Positions 4,989 through 5,141 of a stretch of DNA of 5,141 nucleotides are shown here, in pieces. Positions within the stretch are counted from its first letter, which is position 1; each line of letters starts with the position of its first letter. The notes beneath the pieces were generated by a model. That model was not told where the DNA came from. It searched no databases and worked only from the letters and a program-made list of their open reading frames with translations. Made by a program: the position numbers and the translations under genes. Source of the stretch: Chloroflexota bacterium (lineage in GTDB: Bacteria; Chloroflexota; Dehalococcoidia; UBA2247; RBG-13-53-26); NCBI GenBank assembly GCA_003650185.1, contig QMOF01000167.1:1-5141 (forward strand), read 5' to 3'.

Positions 4989-5141
4989 ATGAACAACAGG
5001 TTCGAGAGACTGCTGACACCGGGAACGATCGGCAAGTTGCACATCAAGAACAGGATCGTCATGCCGCCGATGGTCAGAAACTACGCCACCCCTGACGGGT
5101 TGGTAAGTAAGCGCCTCGTCGACCACTACGCCACCATAGCC
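4989..5141 (+). CDS. Old Yellow Enzyme-family NADH:flavin oxidoreductase (FadH/enoate reductase type), N-terminal part
   Basis: The first 51 residues of an FMN-binding TIM-barrel of the Old Yellow Enzyme family run off the right edge without a stop. The visible stretch, F-E-R-L-L-T-P-G-T-I-G-K-L-H-I-K-N-R-I-V, followed by MPPM and then NYATPDG and V-D-H-Y, is the family's typical N-terminus: the I-G-x-L-x-x-K-N-R strand, the xPM that contacts FMN, and the D-G loop before the first helix. Larger members of this group (2,4-dienoyl-CoA reductase, 2-enoate reductase, bile-acid BaiCD type) add a [4Fe-4S] site and a second flavin/NAD(P) domain; whether this one does cannot be seen. The start at 4989 is chosen on ribosome-site spacing, with 4977 possible (four residues longer). 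Reduction of an activated C=C bond is the expected chemistry; the substrate is unknown. Confidence 0.88.
   Translation, partial: MNNRFERLLTPGTIGKLHIKNRIVMPPMVRNYATPDGLVSKRLVDHYATIA

Overview
The window holds four genes, all on the + strand: the 3' end of an M29-family metallo-aminopeptidase (1-455), a receiver-only response regulator (839-1276), a 908-residue fusion of a GNAT acetyltransferase with an ADP-forming acyl-CoA synthetase (1941-4667), and the 5' end of an Old Yellow Enzyme-type flavin oxidoreductase (4989 to the window edge). DNA composition is GC-rich and clearly bacterial, with recognisable Shine-Dalgarno sequences before the last two genes. The gene mix (M29 peptidase, ADP-forming acyl-CoA synthetase fused to GNAT, FadH/OYE-type enoate reductase, OmpR-like receiver) fits an anaerobic or facultative bacterium metabolising acyl-CoA and organic acids. 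My best guess, from remembered similarity of the receiver and fusion proteins, is Chloroflexota (Dehalococcoidia-like). This placement is inference, not proof.

Layout: the aminopeptidase ends at 455. A 383-bp gap with a possible promoter and a small palindrome leads to the receiver gene. That gene stops exactly where an OmpR-family protein would enter its DNA-binding domain, and a perfect 8-bp GC hairpin lies directly after its stop codon. A 664-bp noncoding stretch follows. Its centre (about 1452-1585) holds five consecutive hairpins, and its end carries a good sigma-70-type promoter (TTGATT-17-TATTAT, 1774-1802) and a leader of about 130 nt. In that leader two overlapping inverted repeats compete, one of which would bury the Shine-Dalgarno of the fusion gene. 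A 321-bp gap then precedes the OYE gene. It contains four TAAC motifs spaced 11, 21 and 11 bp, several short direct repeats, and an 8-bp hairpin just upstream of the ribosome binding site.

Function: the large protein could both interconvert acyl-CoA with the free acid plus ATP and acetylate protein lysines from acetyl-CoA. Both phospho-relay histidines of the synthetase half appear present (His453, His740). The intergenic gaps are long and each downstream gene has its own leader, so this looks like a run of separately controlled genes rather than an operon. I see no IS element, tRNA, rRNA, CRISPR array or phage gene. The most unusual signals are the possible translational switch before the fusion gene, the hairpin cluster, the truncated orphan receiver, and the 11-bp-phased repeats before the OYE gene.
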